This document shows positions 22,761-33,691 of a stretch of DNA of 64,000 bases, piece after piece. Below the pieces are notes generated by a model. It made no database searches. It was not told the origin of the DNA and saw only the letters and a program-made list of their open reading frames with translations. The translations under genes were made by a program, and so were the position numbers. The DNA comes from Capsicum annuum (taxonomy: Eukaryota; Streptophyta; Magnoliopsida; Solanales; Solanaceae). The stretch lies in assembly GCF_002878395.1 (NCBI RefSeq), contig NC_061114.1:150023970-150087969 (forward strand). The letters run 5' to 3'. The first letter of the stretch is position 1; every line of letters begins with the position of its first letter.

Positions 22761-24229
22761 AAGTTAGGGGTGGGGTGTACCATGTCGCCATGGGCTATAT
22801 TTTCCATGTTTCAAAGCTCGTGGCCCCAACCTAAAATATTTGAAGAACTAGCATGTTTTGTTCATGTTTTTGTGTTTTTTTAATTTATTTTTGTTTGTGT
22901 GCTGGGAATGGCTGAAATAGGAGAAGAATTTGTGCTTGTGGAAATAGACCATTGTTTTTAATAATTATTCTTGAAATAGTCAGATTAAAAATTTTGTGCT
23001 GAAAAATTAATAACCCTCCTAAACTTTTGTGTTAACTGTGTGATTTGTATATGGGTGAGAAAATTATTAATCTGATAATGACATTAGGATTAGGAATGGA
23101 ATAACTAGGGTGAAATTTTACATAGCTGGATAGGTAGTCCTTAGTAATGTAAACCTGTGCAAGTCTGTGTGAGGCTCTACTTAGTTCCCGGTGTATCTGA
23201 ATCTAGAACTTACCCGATTATTTTACCTAGGTCTAGGATAGTTGAGTAGGAGATGATCATAGGCCATTGTTATTTTAAGACCACTTGAGCCTGAATGCCC
23301 AACCTAATAAATCATGAATCTTTTTGATCCAAATATTTGAGCCTTAATTGATCGAGTTTTTTTGTTTACACCAATTTCACTTACTCATTTCTATAATGAA
23401 TCTGTCTTAGCCCTGGTCCTCCTTGGACACTGTGCACCTCAACCCAAGCAAATTGCCTAAATTAAGGGTGGCTATTATAGTGGTGCATAGAAAAATTGAC
23501 TGTGAAGAAAGACATATAAAAGGAAAACATGAATGGAAAAAGGAAAGGTGTGGTACAAATAAAAGAAAATTACAAGAAAATAAAAAGAAGTGATAAAAAT
23601 AAAACCACACCTAGTTCAACATAAAATGTGCTTGAAATAAAAAGGGAGACATAAGGGCGGATATGAAAGAGAAGAAAAGTGGAAAATGTATGGACCCTGA
23701 ATAAAGCATAGTGTCAAAGAGACTAGTCACTAAATAAATCCTATGAATATACCATACCATCCCCTAACTTATGTTAAAGCAGAATAAAGTCCTTTAGTAA
23801 TCCTACCTCGACTGTCTAAAAAGTTATGAAGAGAGCATATGGGCAAGCCTATGGTATTATGTATACACCGATAGTACTTCTTTGTGAGAGAGAGTGTATT
23901 TTGCTATTCTGTGAAAAATTAATTATTCCATATTGAGTGTATGTTGTTAGGTCGCTAGACTGTTCGGAGAATGTGATTTGTATATGCCCAGTTGTCTGTT
24001 ACTAATGTAATGCCATCATTGAATTCCTTTTTGTCATTCCATGCAACGAATCATATACACAATTATTTCTTGAAAAGTTGAAATTAAGAAGGGGAATAAA
24101 AGTATAGAAAATTGAATTGAAAGTTCATTGCCATAGGTATCTTAGGATCTTTGTGTTAAAGCATTGTTATTTTGAGATAGTTTTTAGTTTTTATTTTGCT
24201 CGAGGACACGCAAACTTCTAAGTTGAGGG
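22761..24229 (+). other. Element A 3' non-coding region and PPT
   Basis: About 1.5 kb with no coherent frame. It ends in gctcgaggacacgcaaactt then agttgagggtg directly before the 3' LTR, the usual polypurine tract of this group. I see no other gene or RNA in it. Confidence 0.6.
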
Positions 24230-25800
24230 TGTTGTTGTTTTGTGGAAACACGACACTTTTGATGCTTAAAACCATGAAATTATATTGGAACTACGGCCAT
24301 TTTAGTAGATATGATGTGCTTTTGTGGTTATTGCAGGTAAAATAGGTCAATATAAGTGTTGGACTAAAACTAGAAGAAAAATACCTAAAAAAAACCCTGT
24401 TGTAGAAGGTACGAGTCTCCTCACGAGTCATAAAAACCTCTAACAACTCGTAGGCTGACTCATAAGTACAACAAAAACCAAGGACAAGAAGAAAAATAAA
24501 GTTTAGAGAATATACGACTGAGAGTACAAGCCATAAGATGAGGGTAAGAGCTGTATCACGAAGTTGTACACATAGAACAAACCAAGGAAGAAAATTAGAG
24601 TTGAAGTGTTTGAAGAATACATGTCAGAAGTCTGAGTACACCTCGTATGGACAAGCCAAAAGTAGACCAGAGTCCAAAGAGTGAGAAAAAGTCCCAGGTA
24701 GATATGAGTGAAGGCCATGAGTTGTATGATCAAGATACCAATTGTGAGCAGGATCCATAAGAATAATAGAAAGTTGAAGCCTGGAAGATCAAACACTGGA
24801 GTGGATACAAGATGCAAAGTACGACTTGTAAGAAGATGGTACGAGTGGATGAATGAGTCGTACCTTGTGCTGATATAACTTTTCTTTTCTATTTTTATTA
24901 GGATTTCTTGGTATTTTTTGAGATACTATAAATACCCTAGGGTTTATATTTTATTAGGTTACTAACTTCGATGTACTTTTACATACTTTACAATTACGCT
25001 TGAGATTTTGGGTTCTTATTCAATTAAGGACTTGGAATTTTATTCATCTTATTCTTGTGCAATTAATTACATGTATTCTTCATTGATAATCATAGTTTAT
25101 TGCATGAACATGAGCGGTTAATCTCTCTGACTAGGGTTGTGGGAACCCTGGTAAATTAGCTATGTAAAGAAAGTGGGAGATTAATCTATTCTAGGGTTTA
25201 TGCACGTATCTTAATATTCTTTACAATAATTGACCTCTAATCTACTGCAGAAGCTTAGGGATAGCATGTATTTGCAAATGTCCTCATAAAGGAGTTTGTG
25301 ATTGGGAAAAGAGAATTAAGATAGTAATTTGAGATTTACCTCTATCATACTATTCAATCATCTTATCTAACACTTGAGACTCAAAAGGTGAAAGTGAACT
25401 GAAGTCATAGACAAGAAGCAATAAGGCGATGCCCTAAGACTCACATGGTAAAGGTGAGATTTACCAACACGGTCATAAGATGGTTGGTAATACATATCTT
25501 GTCGACTTTACATGCAAAGAAGTATAATAGGTGGATTGAACACAAGAAATTTATAGAGTTGAGAAGCCAGGAGTAACACAAGACTAGTGTTCATCTTCTA
25601 TTGTTTACAACTCAAAGAATTCAAGATTCGGTTACTAGTTACTAATAATTCCAAATTCCTCCTATTTACTTTCTGCACTGCTCATGAATTATATAAAGTT
25701 AAGCAATTTTTCAACATTTTTCTTGTGGGATCGAACTAACCTAGTTGGGCTACTATATTTGGCATCGACTGTAGCATACTTTTTTTGGAGGTTAGTTACA
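24230..25800 (+). repeat. Element A 3' LTR
   Basis: Starts TGTTGTTTTG after the PPT and ends GTTACA where element C LTR resumes. It matches window 1-705 apart from the roughly 670-bp segment missing there. It contains iterated tacgagtc-type words (24400-24870) and a TATA-like site at 24926-24936. Confidence 0.85.
24400..24936 (+). promoter_or_regulatory. Putative U3 block of iterated CGA/TCG words and TATA-like site, element A LTR
   Basis: Repeated variants of ggtacgagtc, cacgagtcat, aactcgtagg, tatacgactg, agtacgactt and gagtcgtacc over 450 bp, followed by ctataaataccctaggg at 24926-24942. The TATA-like site is inferred from sequence alone; a start site would be about 30 bases on. Confidence 0.45.
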
Positions 25801-26277
25801 TCACTCATACATTATATCATAATAATTATAATTATAATTATCATCATTATTCTCAATATTTTTATTGTATTTACTTTATTATTTTGTGATGTTATTGTAT
25901 TTCTACCTTGACTTGTTACCTATCTATTTGTTATATCTTTCTTTACTTATACTTGATGTTATTATATATATTGTCCTTCTATGCTTTACTTGTATGTGGT
26001 ATAATGTATAATTTTCGTCCTTTCTAGTTTTGTTGCAATATATGTGAGTATTATAGAACTGTTAGTGCAAAACAGTCTGGGCTACTATTGTGGGACATTT
26101 TCAAATTGTAGGTGACAGGCCCTTAGTATGTATTTTGTGTGCTTTATTATCTACTTTTCTCAATTGGCCAATAATACCTATTGAGTACAAGTGGACCGTA
26201 CTTACTCTTTTCATGCCTTTCGTTGTAGATCCTAGTTTAAGTATGCCCCATATTGGTTGATTCGGGTGATATTTGGA
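25801..26277 (+). repeat. Element C 5' LTR, middle fragment
   Basis: catacattatatcat and ttgacttgttacctat, followed by gtacaagtggaccgta, match 51880-52325 with indels in an ATA-rich stretch. Bounded by the end of A (TTACA) and the start of D (TGAAACAC). Confidence 0.85.
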
Positions 26278-26349
26278 TGAAACACACTGGATTTTAGCCC
26301 TTGAAAATTTCTTGATCTTTGAGCTTATTGCCTTAATTATGACTTGACC

Positions 26350-26735
26350 CCCTGAGTCATAGGGTTTCTTAACGACTCACTGGGATGAGTCGTACCCAAA
26401 CAAGTAAGTTTATGGCTTAGTTCTATTCTGAGAACGAAAGGCTCACTATGAGCCATGAGGATATGTTACTAGTCGTAGGTCCAAATCGTAAGATGTCCAG
26501 TTTTCAATTCATTAGGGTTTTGTGTTGCTCATGGCTGGAACTTACGAGTAGTAAGATCTCATTACAAGTTAGTTGGTGGAGTCTTAAGGTAAGGGTACGA
26601 GCAAAGGGGTTGACTCAGGACCAAAGGCGACTTTTTCCATCTTTTATGTTGAGGGCATTCTAGATATTTCCCCTCTTGTCCAACTTAGAACCCACATCCT
26701 ATAACTTCTTTAGGGCATTATTAGCTATAAAAAAC
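26350..26735 (+). promoter_or_regulatory. Putative U3 block of iterated CGA/TCG words and TATA-like site, element D LTR
   Basis: Variants gagtcgtacc, ctagtcgtag, aaatcgtaag, acgagtagta and gtacgagc over about 280 bp, then gctataaaaaac at 26724-26735 and the phrase cacttagggttttc at about 26786. The same arrangement occurs in the D 3' LTR (42880-43140) with more decay. Function is inferred. Confidence 0.4.
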
Positions 26736-28157
26736 ATGTCAAATAACCTCTTAGAACACTCCCAAATCCTCAAGGTCAAGAACACTTAGGGTTTTCAAGA
26801 GGTTGATCAATTAGGTCTCTCAAGGGTGATTTCTCTCTGTACTTCTTGGTGATTAAGGCATGGTACTCTTTTCTCATTGTTAATTTTGAAAAGCATGTGA
26901 TATAAAGTATGGTTCATAATATTATTGTTTTGGCTTTGAATACAAAGGTTGGGGGTATTGAATATTATGAATTGAATAATGTTTCTCATGGTTTATATAT
27001 ATGATTATCATGCTTTTCATATAGTCTTGAACTTATAGGTGCATGGGCATGGTGAATAAACAAGGAAATTGTGATTTTCCAAAACTTGTGACTTTTGAAG
27101 TGGTTATGACCTCAACCCCATAATACAAAATTGGTTGGGTTATGAGAATTGTGGGAATTTGTAAAATTGAACTAATCTTGAACTATTACATGATATAAAT
27201 AAGTATTTGAAATACAATGGCATTAATAAGGGAGTTGTTCTCCCTAAGTTAATGGGAATTGTTTTGGCATGTTTTCATTACCTTACAAGTACAGTTGGTA
27301 TGACGATACCAACAATGTATGCCTAAAACTGGACTATGGTTAATTGAATAAGAATGTGTGATACTTGTTTTAATTGGGCTATAATAATGGTTATGTAGCT
27401 GAGTCGTGAAAGTGAAGGTCTGAGTGACCAATACTGAAAATCGCATTTACCGATATGCGGTCAAAGTGACCAGGGAGGTTCAAGCTCTCTTATTATTATT
27501 TCATGATTAGAGAGGTTTGAATCCCTTATAAATCATTATATGATTGGGTGCTTAAGTCACCTTGGCATATGTTAGAGGGTTTGAGTCCCCCATGTGTATA
27601 TATATGAGATTTTTTCTCCAGTTCGTGCAGCCACACACACTGGGCCTGACCGGGGTATGAGAGCTGAGGGCCATATAGCCCATAGATACTATTACATGAT
27701 GGTTGAGCTAAAAAATCTAGGCTAACATTTTGAAAAGCGTGTTAAGCCATATTCCCTACCCCGACATGTGTTATATATATTCATGTATATGTATTTGACT
27801 ATGTGTGTTGGCTTTTGAATGTTTTTAAACTATTGATCATATCATTCATTATCTTTATCCTTAAGTTACATGCTATAATTCACCTTGCTAACCATCTTTG
27901 GACACTATATCCTCACACAATATAGTAATTGGTGATACTTCTACTCCTCTTGTTCAATTACTAGGTGATCTAGGGACAACTTTTGAGTCAGAATGAAATG
28001 GTGAGCCCATACTTTAAGGATTCCATTTCATTCTATGGAATTCTTTATGACTTTACTATCTATTTGGCCTTGGTTTTGGCTATGGTCAGAGTCATATCCC
28101 AATTATATATTCTTTAGTTTTGATTAGAGGCTTTGTCAAACTACTATAGGCATAAGT

Positions 28158-28223
28158 GGTGTTGGTGTTGGTATTAGTATTGGTATTGGTATTGGTATTG
28201 GTATTGGCCTTGATATTGGTATT
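28158..28223 (+). repeat. TTGGTA-type hexanucleotide repeat in element D LTR
   Basis: About ten imperfect copies of ggtatt/ggtgtt. The matching place in the other LTR (44692-44745) has fewer, more varied copies, so copy number changed after insertion. Confidence 0.85.
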
Positions 28224-28413
28224 ATTTAGTTTTGGTTATAGACTTATTTTAATGTCTTTTAATTGATATTCTCTTATCTTGTTATATGTTTAAAATTTAG
28301 CCAAACTTAGGGTGTGGTGTATTTGGTTTGGTTAGGTGCAGGGCTGATCTTCTGTCCACACAGGACTTAAGATACCCGCCATGGCTAGGCCCTAGTTTGG
28401 GTCGTGACAAAGG

Positions 28414-28430
28414 TGGTATCAGAGCCTAGG
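28414..28430 (+). other. Primer binding site of element D (tRNA-iMet)
   Basis: TGGTATCAGAGCCTAGG matches the complement of the initiator methionine tRNA 3' end (TGGTATCAGAGCC...GG), four bases after the LTR. Confidence 0.88.
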
Positions 28431-29221
28431 TTTGGTTTCATTGGGTGTCCAACAAAGTCATGCCAAGTAGAGTCTCTTTTACCGGTGTGTAGCGCACCAC
28501 ACTTATAAGGGAGAAGATATAAGACATTTAGGAATGTTTCACTTTCTTTTTGTTCTATTTCAAGCCATAGAGTCTAAGGTCTTGAGTATCTATAATTCCT
28601 ATTTGTTTTCTTCTTAGATTATGCCTCGCTGATGATCTGAAGCTCAGAGAAACTCCTCTGTCCTACTTGAGGATAATGCTTATAGTACACTTTTTACTTA
28701 TGGGGTACAAACCCGGTCTAGGGTCCAGTTCTTGATTGCCTTACTAGAGTTCCATCAGTCCTGTCTAGTCCTTCTTGAGCTCCTCAAGCTGATGTGTTGA
28801 ATACATAATTTTTTCAGTCCATTCATATGTTAGATCAGTTGGTATCTTCTCAGTCTGAGCATGTATCTTTTGTTACTCCATCTTTTGAGGCCACAAGAGT
28901 ATGATAGCTTATGAGGTTGAGCCCTTTTTTGTTCATTGATGTTAGGGTTAAGGAGGATCCTCAAGATTTTATTAATGAGATGAAGAAGATCTTTTGCATT
29001 ATGCATGGTACTATTATAGAAGATGTAGAATTTGCTGCCTATCAGCTGAAGGATATAGCATACCAATGGTGTGAGGAATAGAAATAGTCTAACGAAGATG
29101 ATGCTGAATATGCACTGTGAGATGATTTCTCTAGTTCTTTTCTGGACTGCTTATTTCTATAAGAGTTGAAGGAGGCGAAAAAGGAAGAGTTTGATAATCT
29201 GAAGCAAGGAAAGATGACGAT

Positions 29222-29449
29222 TGTAATACCCCAACTTATGGGATAAAGAGTCCCACATCAGCAAAACATAGAACGGATACTGGGTTTATAAGTAGGCAAG
29301 CCTTACTCCCTAGTGATGCATTTTAAAGCCATGAGGGCCTAGTCCCAAAGTAGACAACATCATTAGTGGGTTGGGGAGTTACAAGGGTCTTTCGGGCCTT
29401 GATGATTTGGGATGCCCATCACAGCCAGGGCCTGACTTGGGTCGTGATA
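29222..29449 (+). repeat. TRIM T 5' terminal repeat
   Basis: 228 bp, TGTAATACCC to GTGATA. The terminal CA of the 3' repeat is TA here. Confidence 0.9.
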
Positions 29450-29453
29450 AGAA

Positions 29454-29466
29454 TGGTATCAGAGCC
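29454..29466 (+). other. Primer binding site of TRIM T
   Basis: TGGTATCAGAGCC, a perfect match to the initiator methionine tRNA complement, four bases after the 5' repeat. Confidence 0.88.
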
Positions 29467-29620
29467 GCTCCTATATCATCCCTGATAATGTGGGTTAAAG
29501 TTCAAACTAAGTGTAGGCAAATCCCGATTAGGTGGGGGAAAACCTTAGTCCAGAGTCTGGTAAAATTGCATTCGGTGGGGCAAACCTCAGCGAGGATGCT
29601 GAGTCAATAAAGGGAGTGTA

Positions 29621-29848
29621 TGTAACACCCCAACTTAGGGGATAAAGAGTCCCACATCGATGAAACACAAGATGGATGTTGATTTATAAGTAGGCAAGCC
29701 TTACTCCCTAGTGACACGTTTTAAAGCCGTTAGGGCCTGGGCCTAGAGCGAGCAATATCGCTAGTGGTTTGGGTAGTTATAGGGGTATCTTGGGCCTTAA
29801 TAGTTCGGGATTCCTATTATGGCTAGGGCACCGGCTTGGGTTGTGACA
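29621..29848 (+). repeat. TRIM T 3' terminal repeat
   Basis: 228 bp, TGTAACACCC to GTGACA, preceded by the purine-rich word aaagggagtg. Confidence 0.9.
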
Positions 29849-30566
29849 ACGATCAAGGATTATGCCTTGAAACTCCATCAATTATCCTGATATGCTTCTG
29901 AGTTAGTGCTTAGCTGAGGGCTAGAATGAGAAAATTTGCCTATGGATTGTCTCGTGATTTAATTCTAGAGAGTAAGGATGCCTTGTTGAACAAGGATATG
30001 GAAATATATAGATTGGTTATGTATATGCAGCAAGTTGAGAAAGAGAAGAAGAAGCAGGCTAAAATTAGGAAGAGGCAGAACAAGAAGCTTAAATTTTTTT
30101 ATCCGGGTGGAGTTCAACAGCAGAGTGGTAGAGATAGTGGAAAGTGGTCTAAAAACAAATGGGGGAGTTCTAGTTCCTACTCTATGGTTAACACTCCTTA
30201 TCTGAAATCGTCGAGTGAATTCGTTCTTAGCATAATAGTGGATTTAAGGCATAGGACACCGAATTTCAGGCTGGTGGGACTTAGTCCGATCGATCATATC
30301 CTCCTTGTAGATTCTGTGTCCAGTTGCATCATGGATTTTGTGAAGAGGAGAGGAATAAGTTTTTTAAATATGGTCAAATTGGTTACTTATAGAGGGATTG
30401 TCCTTCTAAGGTTGCTTCAGGGGTAAATAAGATTCCCGTTGACACTTCATCAGCTCCTGCACTAAAGAGTGCTACTTCTGCTTCTTATACCAGCAGTAGT
30501 CAAAATTGCTTGTATGCCCTTTCTACCCACTAGGACTCTGAGGCATCTCCTGATATTGTCACTAGT

Positions 30567-30914
30567 ATGTTACGTCTCTTTTCTCGTGATGTGTATTGCA
30601 TGCTTGATCCAGGGTCTACTCTTTCTTATGTGACCCTATATGTGGCTATGCATTTTGGTTTTGGTCCTGAGTATATCCTTTACCCCTTTTCTGTTTCTAC
30701 CCTCATGGGTGATGCAGTGGTTGCTAGAAAAGTCTATAGGGATTGTGTGGTATCTATTGGTGGTAGAGAAATTCTTGTAGATCTAATAAAATTGGACATG
30801 GTTGATTTTGATGTCATACTGGGGATAGATTGGTTGCATTTGTACTATGCCTCCTTAGATTTTCAAACTCATAAGGTCATATTTAAATTCCCTAATGAGC
30901 AAGTCATTGAGTGA
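30567..30914 (+). pseudogene. Element D aspartic protease
   Basis: 115 open codons: MLDPGSTLSYVTLYVAMHF (active-site DPGS near residue 14), MGDAVVARKVYRDCVVSI, then MVDFDVILGIDWLHLYYASL. Strongly similar to the protease of element B in the same order. The frame stops after VIE at 30914. RT text begins at about 31076 after a degraded stretch. It would release Gag and Pol parts; here the polyprotein is broken before and after it. Confidence 0.85.
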
Positions 30915-31075
30915 GAAGGGGTTATTTAGTTCCTACAAAAAGGTTTATATCATATCTTAGAGCTTGTAAGGTGATTTCCATGGGATGTCCTCATTTGGTC
31001 TGAGTTAAGATTCGAACTCAGAGGGTACTTCATTGACATTCATTCCTGTAGTTAATGAATTTTTTAAGGTTTTTC

Positions 31076-31910
31076 ATAATGATCTTCTTGGTATCCCTTT
31101 AGATAGAGATATTGATTTTGGGATTGACCTTTCTCCGGACACTTGTCCTATCTCTATCCCTCCTAATAGAATTGCTCTGGCTGAGTTAAAGGTACTTAAG
31201 TAGAATTTGAAAGACCTCCTTGACAAGGGTTTTATCCATCCTAGTGTGTCTCCATGGGGTTCTCCTATTTTGTTCGTGCATAAAAAGAATTGTTCCCTTA
31301 GAATATGCATCGATTGCCATCAGTTGAATAAAGTTATGATAAAGAATAAGTATCTTCTTCCTCAGATTAATGACTTTTCTGACCAACTTTAGGGTGCTAT
31401 GTGTTTCTCTAAGATTGATCTAAGGTCCGGTTACTATCAACTAAAGAAAATGAAAGTTGATATCCCTAAGACTATCTTTGAAACCTATTATGGTTATTAT
31501 GAGTTCATTGTCATGTCTTTTTGTTTGACTAATGCCCCGATAATATTCATAGACTTGATGAATAGGGTCTTTCATCAGTTTCTGGATTTGTTCATTACCA
31601 TGTTTATAGATGATATTTTGGTGTATAGTGAGGTAGATCATCCCGATAAACTCCATAACGTATTGCAAACTTTTAAAGACCAGCATTTGTATGCTAAGTT
31701 TTCAAAACTCGAATTCTGGCTAAAAGCTATTACTTTTTTGGGTCATGTCACTTCTAGTGAAGGTATCATGGTAGATCCGCAGAAATTTGTAGCGGTTAAA
31801 ATGTGACCTAGGCCCACAACTCCAATCGATATTTGGAGTTTCTTGGGTTGAGCCATTTACTATAGGAGATTTGTGGAGAGTTTCTCAACTATAGCTACTC
31901 CACTGACTAA
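31076..31910 (+). pseudogene. Element D reverse transcriptase
   Basis: Visible: DLLGIPLDRDIDFGIDL (31081-31125), [20 protein letters not shown] (31210-31265), the [17 protein letters not shown] segment (31300-31350), [13 protein letters not shown] (motif A, 31405-31443), [20 protein letters not shown] (31531-31590), and the catalytic [11 protein letters not shown] (31600-31632) with both Asp intact. [17 protein letters not shown] and a broken [16 protein letters not shown] follow. Stops at 31201, 31390, 31804, 31850 and 31918 split it. Confidence 0.88.
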
Positions 31911-31926
31911 GTTGACATAGAAGAAG

Positions 31927-32370
31927 GTGAAGTTCTTATGGTATAATGCTTGTGAGGGTAGTGTTGAGAAGCTGAAAGATAAGTTGACTTCAGCTCTAGT
32001 TTTGACTCTACCTGAAGGTACCAATGGTTTTGTTGTCTATTGTGATACATCTCGTGTGGTACTTGGATATGTGTTGATGCAGCATGGCAGGGTGGTGGCC
32101 TATGCAACTTAGAATTGTTGGAAAGTTTGTATTGAAGATTTGGTGTTACTATTTGTATAGAGTCCATGTAGATATCTTTTTTGATAAAAAGAGCCTGCAA
32201 TATGTGTTCACCCAGAAGGAGTTGAATCTCAGGCAGAGAAGGTAGCTTAAGTTGTTGAAAGATTATGACATGAGTCTCTACTATCACTCAGGTAAAGCTA
32301 ATATGGTTTTTGATGCTCTTAAAATGTTATCTATGAGTAGTCTAACTCATGTGGATGAGGATAAGCGGGT
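31927..32370 (+). pseudogene. Element D RNase H with internal deletion
   Basis: VEKLKDKLTSALVLTLPEGT, then VVYCDTSRVVLGYVLMQHG (first catalytic Asp) and VVAYAT. The next expected stretch ([17 protein letters not shown] with the catalytic Glu) is missing, and the text jumps to KIWCYYLYRVHVDIFFDKKS in another frame at about 32128. It then follows QYVFTQKELNLRQRR, a stop, [20 protein letters not shown] and DALKMLS. A deletion of roughly 60 bases near 32115 explains the jump. Non-functional. Confidence 0.82.
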
Positions 32371-32559
32371 TGGTGAAAGATATTCACTATTTGGATAACC
32401 TTGGACTTCATCTCTTGGACTCTGAGGATGGTAGTGTGTTTGTGAAAGAGGTGGTGAAGTCATCCCTTATTGCTGAAATAAAGACAAAGCAGGTACTGGA
32501 TCCTATCTTGATGAAGATTAAGGGGGCATGAGACAACAAAAGGTTATAGCTTTTGATAT

Positions 32560-33690
32560 TGGTCGTGATCGTATCTTGAGGTACCAAGGCAGATTATGTG
32601 TTCCCGATGTAGATGGGTTGTGAGAGAGGATCTTAGTTGTCATGAGTCGTGTTATGTCATTCATCCCAGTTTAATAAAGATGTATCGTGATCTTAAGGAG
32701 ATATATTAGTGGAACAACATGAAGTGAGATATGGCCAGTTTTGTCGTTAAAGGTTTGGTGTGTCAACAAGTGAAGAATGAGCACTTGAGGCCCGGTGGGT
32801 TGACTCAAGAGATTGAACTGCCATTGTGTAAATAGGACATAATTAATATAGATTTTGATTATCGGTCTACCTCGATCTCATAATTAGTTTGATTCAATTT
32901 GGATCATCGTGGATAGGATGAATAAGTCTAATCACTTCTTGCTAGTGAGGACTAATTATTCAACAGAGAATTATGTGAGGTTGTTCCTGCAAGAGAATAT
33001 AAAGTTGTATGGGGCACCTATTTCTATTATGTCAAAGTGTGGTATTCAGTTCTCATTGCATTTTTGCATTCATTTCAGAGAGGTTTGGGAACTAAAATGA
33101 GCCTTAGTACTTTTTTCCACCCACAGTCAGATAGTCAGAAGAAAAGACTATTCAGACATTGGAAGATATGCTTCAGGCTTGTGTGATTGACTATGGTCGT
33201 AGTTGGGTTGATCATCTTCCTCCTATAGAGTTTGCGTATAATAACAACTACCAATCTAGTACTAGGATGGCTCTATTTGAGGCATTGTATGGTAGGAGAT
33301 ATAGGTCTCCTATTATATGGTTCAAGGTTAGTGAGGCAGAGATGTTTGGCCCAGATTTGGTTGACCAAGCGATGAAGAAAGTGAAGGTGATTCGGGATAT
33401 ACTTAAAGCTACCCAAAGTTACCTAAAGTCCTATGCAAATGTGAGGAATAGGGAGTTAGAGTTTGAGGTTGGCGATTGGGCGGTCTTGAAGGTATCTCCC
33501 TTGAAAGGAGTAATGCGGTTTAGGAAAAAGGGGAAGCTCAGTCCTCGGTATGTTGGTCCGTACTTGGTTTTGAAGAGGGTTGGTAAGGTTGCGTATAAGT
33601 TAGAGTTTCCCCCTAGTTTGAGTACCATTCATTTGGTGATTCATGTTTTGATGTTGAGAAAGTGTATGGGTGATCCATCAACTATTATTC
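32560..33690 (+). pseudogene. Element D integrase, cut by element E before the chromodomain
   Basis: Zinc-binding remnants IHPSLIKMYRDLKEIY then CQQVKNEHLRPGGL at about 32660-32810. The core is heavily broken at 32830-33120 (VDRMNKSNHFLLVRTNYS, LYGAPISIMSKCGIQFS, with the second catalytic Asp of SDRG changed to Cys). From 33159 there are 181 open codons: WVDHLPPIEFAYNNNYQSST, YRSPIIWFKVSEAEMFGPDL, AVLKVSPLKGVMRFRKKG and LSPRYVGPYLVL. At 33692 the element E LTR begins, five residues after the usual DPSTIIP text. The chromodomain resumes at 42397. Confidence 0.88.
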
Positions 33691-33691
33691 C

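Larger units (their letters stand above)
1..25800 (+). mobile_element. Element A: Athila-like Ty3/gypsy retrotransposon, left end outside window, split by two insertions
   Basis: The same LTR sequence occurs at 1-705 and 24230-25800. Between them, in order on the + strand, lie gag, protease, RT, RNase H and integrase remnants. These are followed by a non-coding segment and a lysine-rich post-pol frame, as in the Athila branch, which has extra sequence after pol. The junction from pol to the 3' region is interrupted by a LINE (about 6531-12987) and by element B (13221-21642). The RT box and surrounding residues (IDDFSLIGDS) and protease core (DLGA) resemble Athila/Tat rather than chromoviruses, and no chromodomain is seen. 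Every domain carries stops and frameshifts, so the copy is inactive. Right of 25800 the sequence is LTR of element C, so A inserted into C. Confidence 0.85.
26278..28409 (+). repeat. Element D 5' LTR
   Basis: Starts TGAAACAC and ends GTCGTGACA, four bases before the PBS. Contains iterated gagtcgtacc/acgagtagta words (26350-26630), a TATA-like site (26724-26735) and a TTGGTA-type hexamer repeat near its 3' part. Confidence 0.9.
29222..29848 (+). mobile_element. Element T: TRIM (terminal-repeat retrotransposon in miniature) in gag of D
   Basis: Two 228-bp direct repeats (29222-29449 and 29621-29848), each starting TGTAA(T/C)ACCCCAACTTA and ending TGATA/TGACA. Inside the first repeat's end is TGGTATCAGAGCC (29454-29466), a tRNA-iMet primer site. 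Before the second is ataaagggagtg, a purine tract. The internal part is only 171 bp. A perfect 5-bp target duplication acgat flanks it (29217-29221 and 29849-29853), and gag text continues across it. By eye about one base in five differs between the repeats. No coding capacity; it would need enzymes of another element. Confidence 0.93.
28621..30430 (+). pseudogene. Element D gag, interrupted by TRIM T
   Basis: ATG at 28621 gives MPR then a stop. The normal Del start is MPPRR, so the start itself is damaged. Further on are LMRLSPFLF-type text (about 28912), KEDPQDFINEMKKIFCIMH (28950-29006), AAYQLKDIAYQWCEE and KEEFDNLKQGKMT up to 29221. TRIM T interrupts here. Gag resumes at 29854 with IKDYALKLHQLS and continues into the open piece 29926-30426 (RKFAYGLSRDLILESKDALL), with a zinc-knuckle remnant near 30370-30405 that has lost its first two Cys. 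Multiple stops. Confidence 0.82.

Noticed and set aside
29222..29848. Simple tandem duplication
   Set aside because: The two 228-bp copies are separated by 171 bp that begin with a primer site and end with a purine tract, and acgat flanks the whole. A TRIM explains all of this.
31907..32287. 126-codon minus-strand frame
   Set aside because: Antisense to element D RNase H; His/Gln/Ser-rich shadow.
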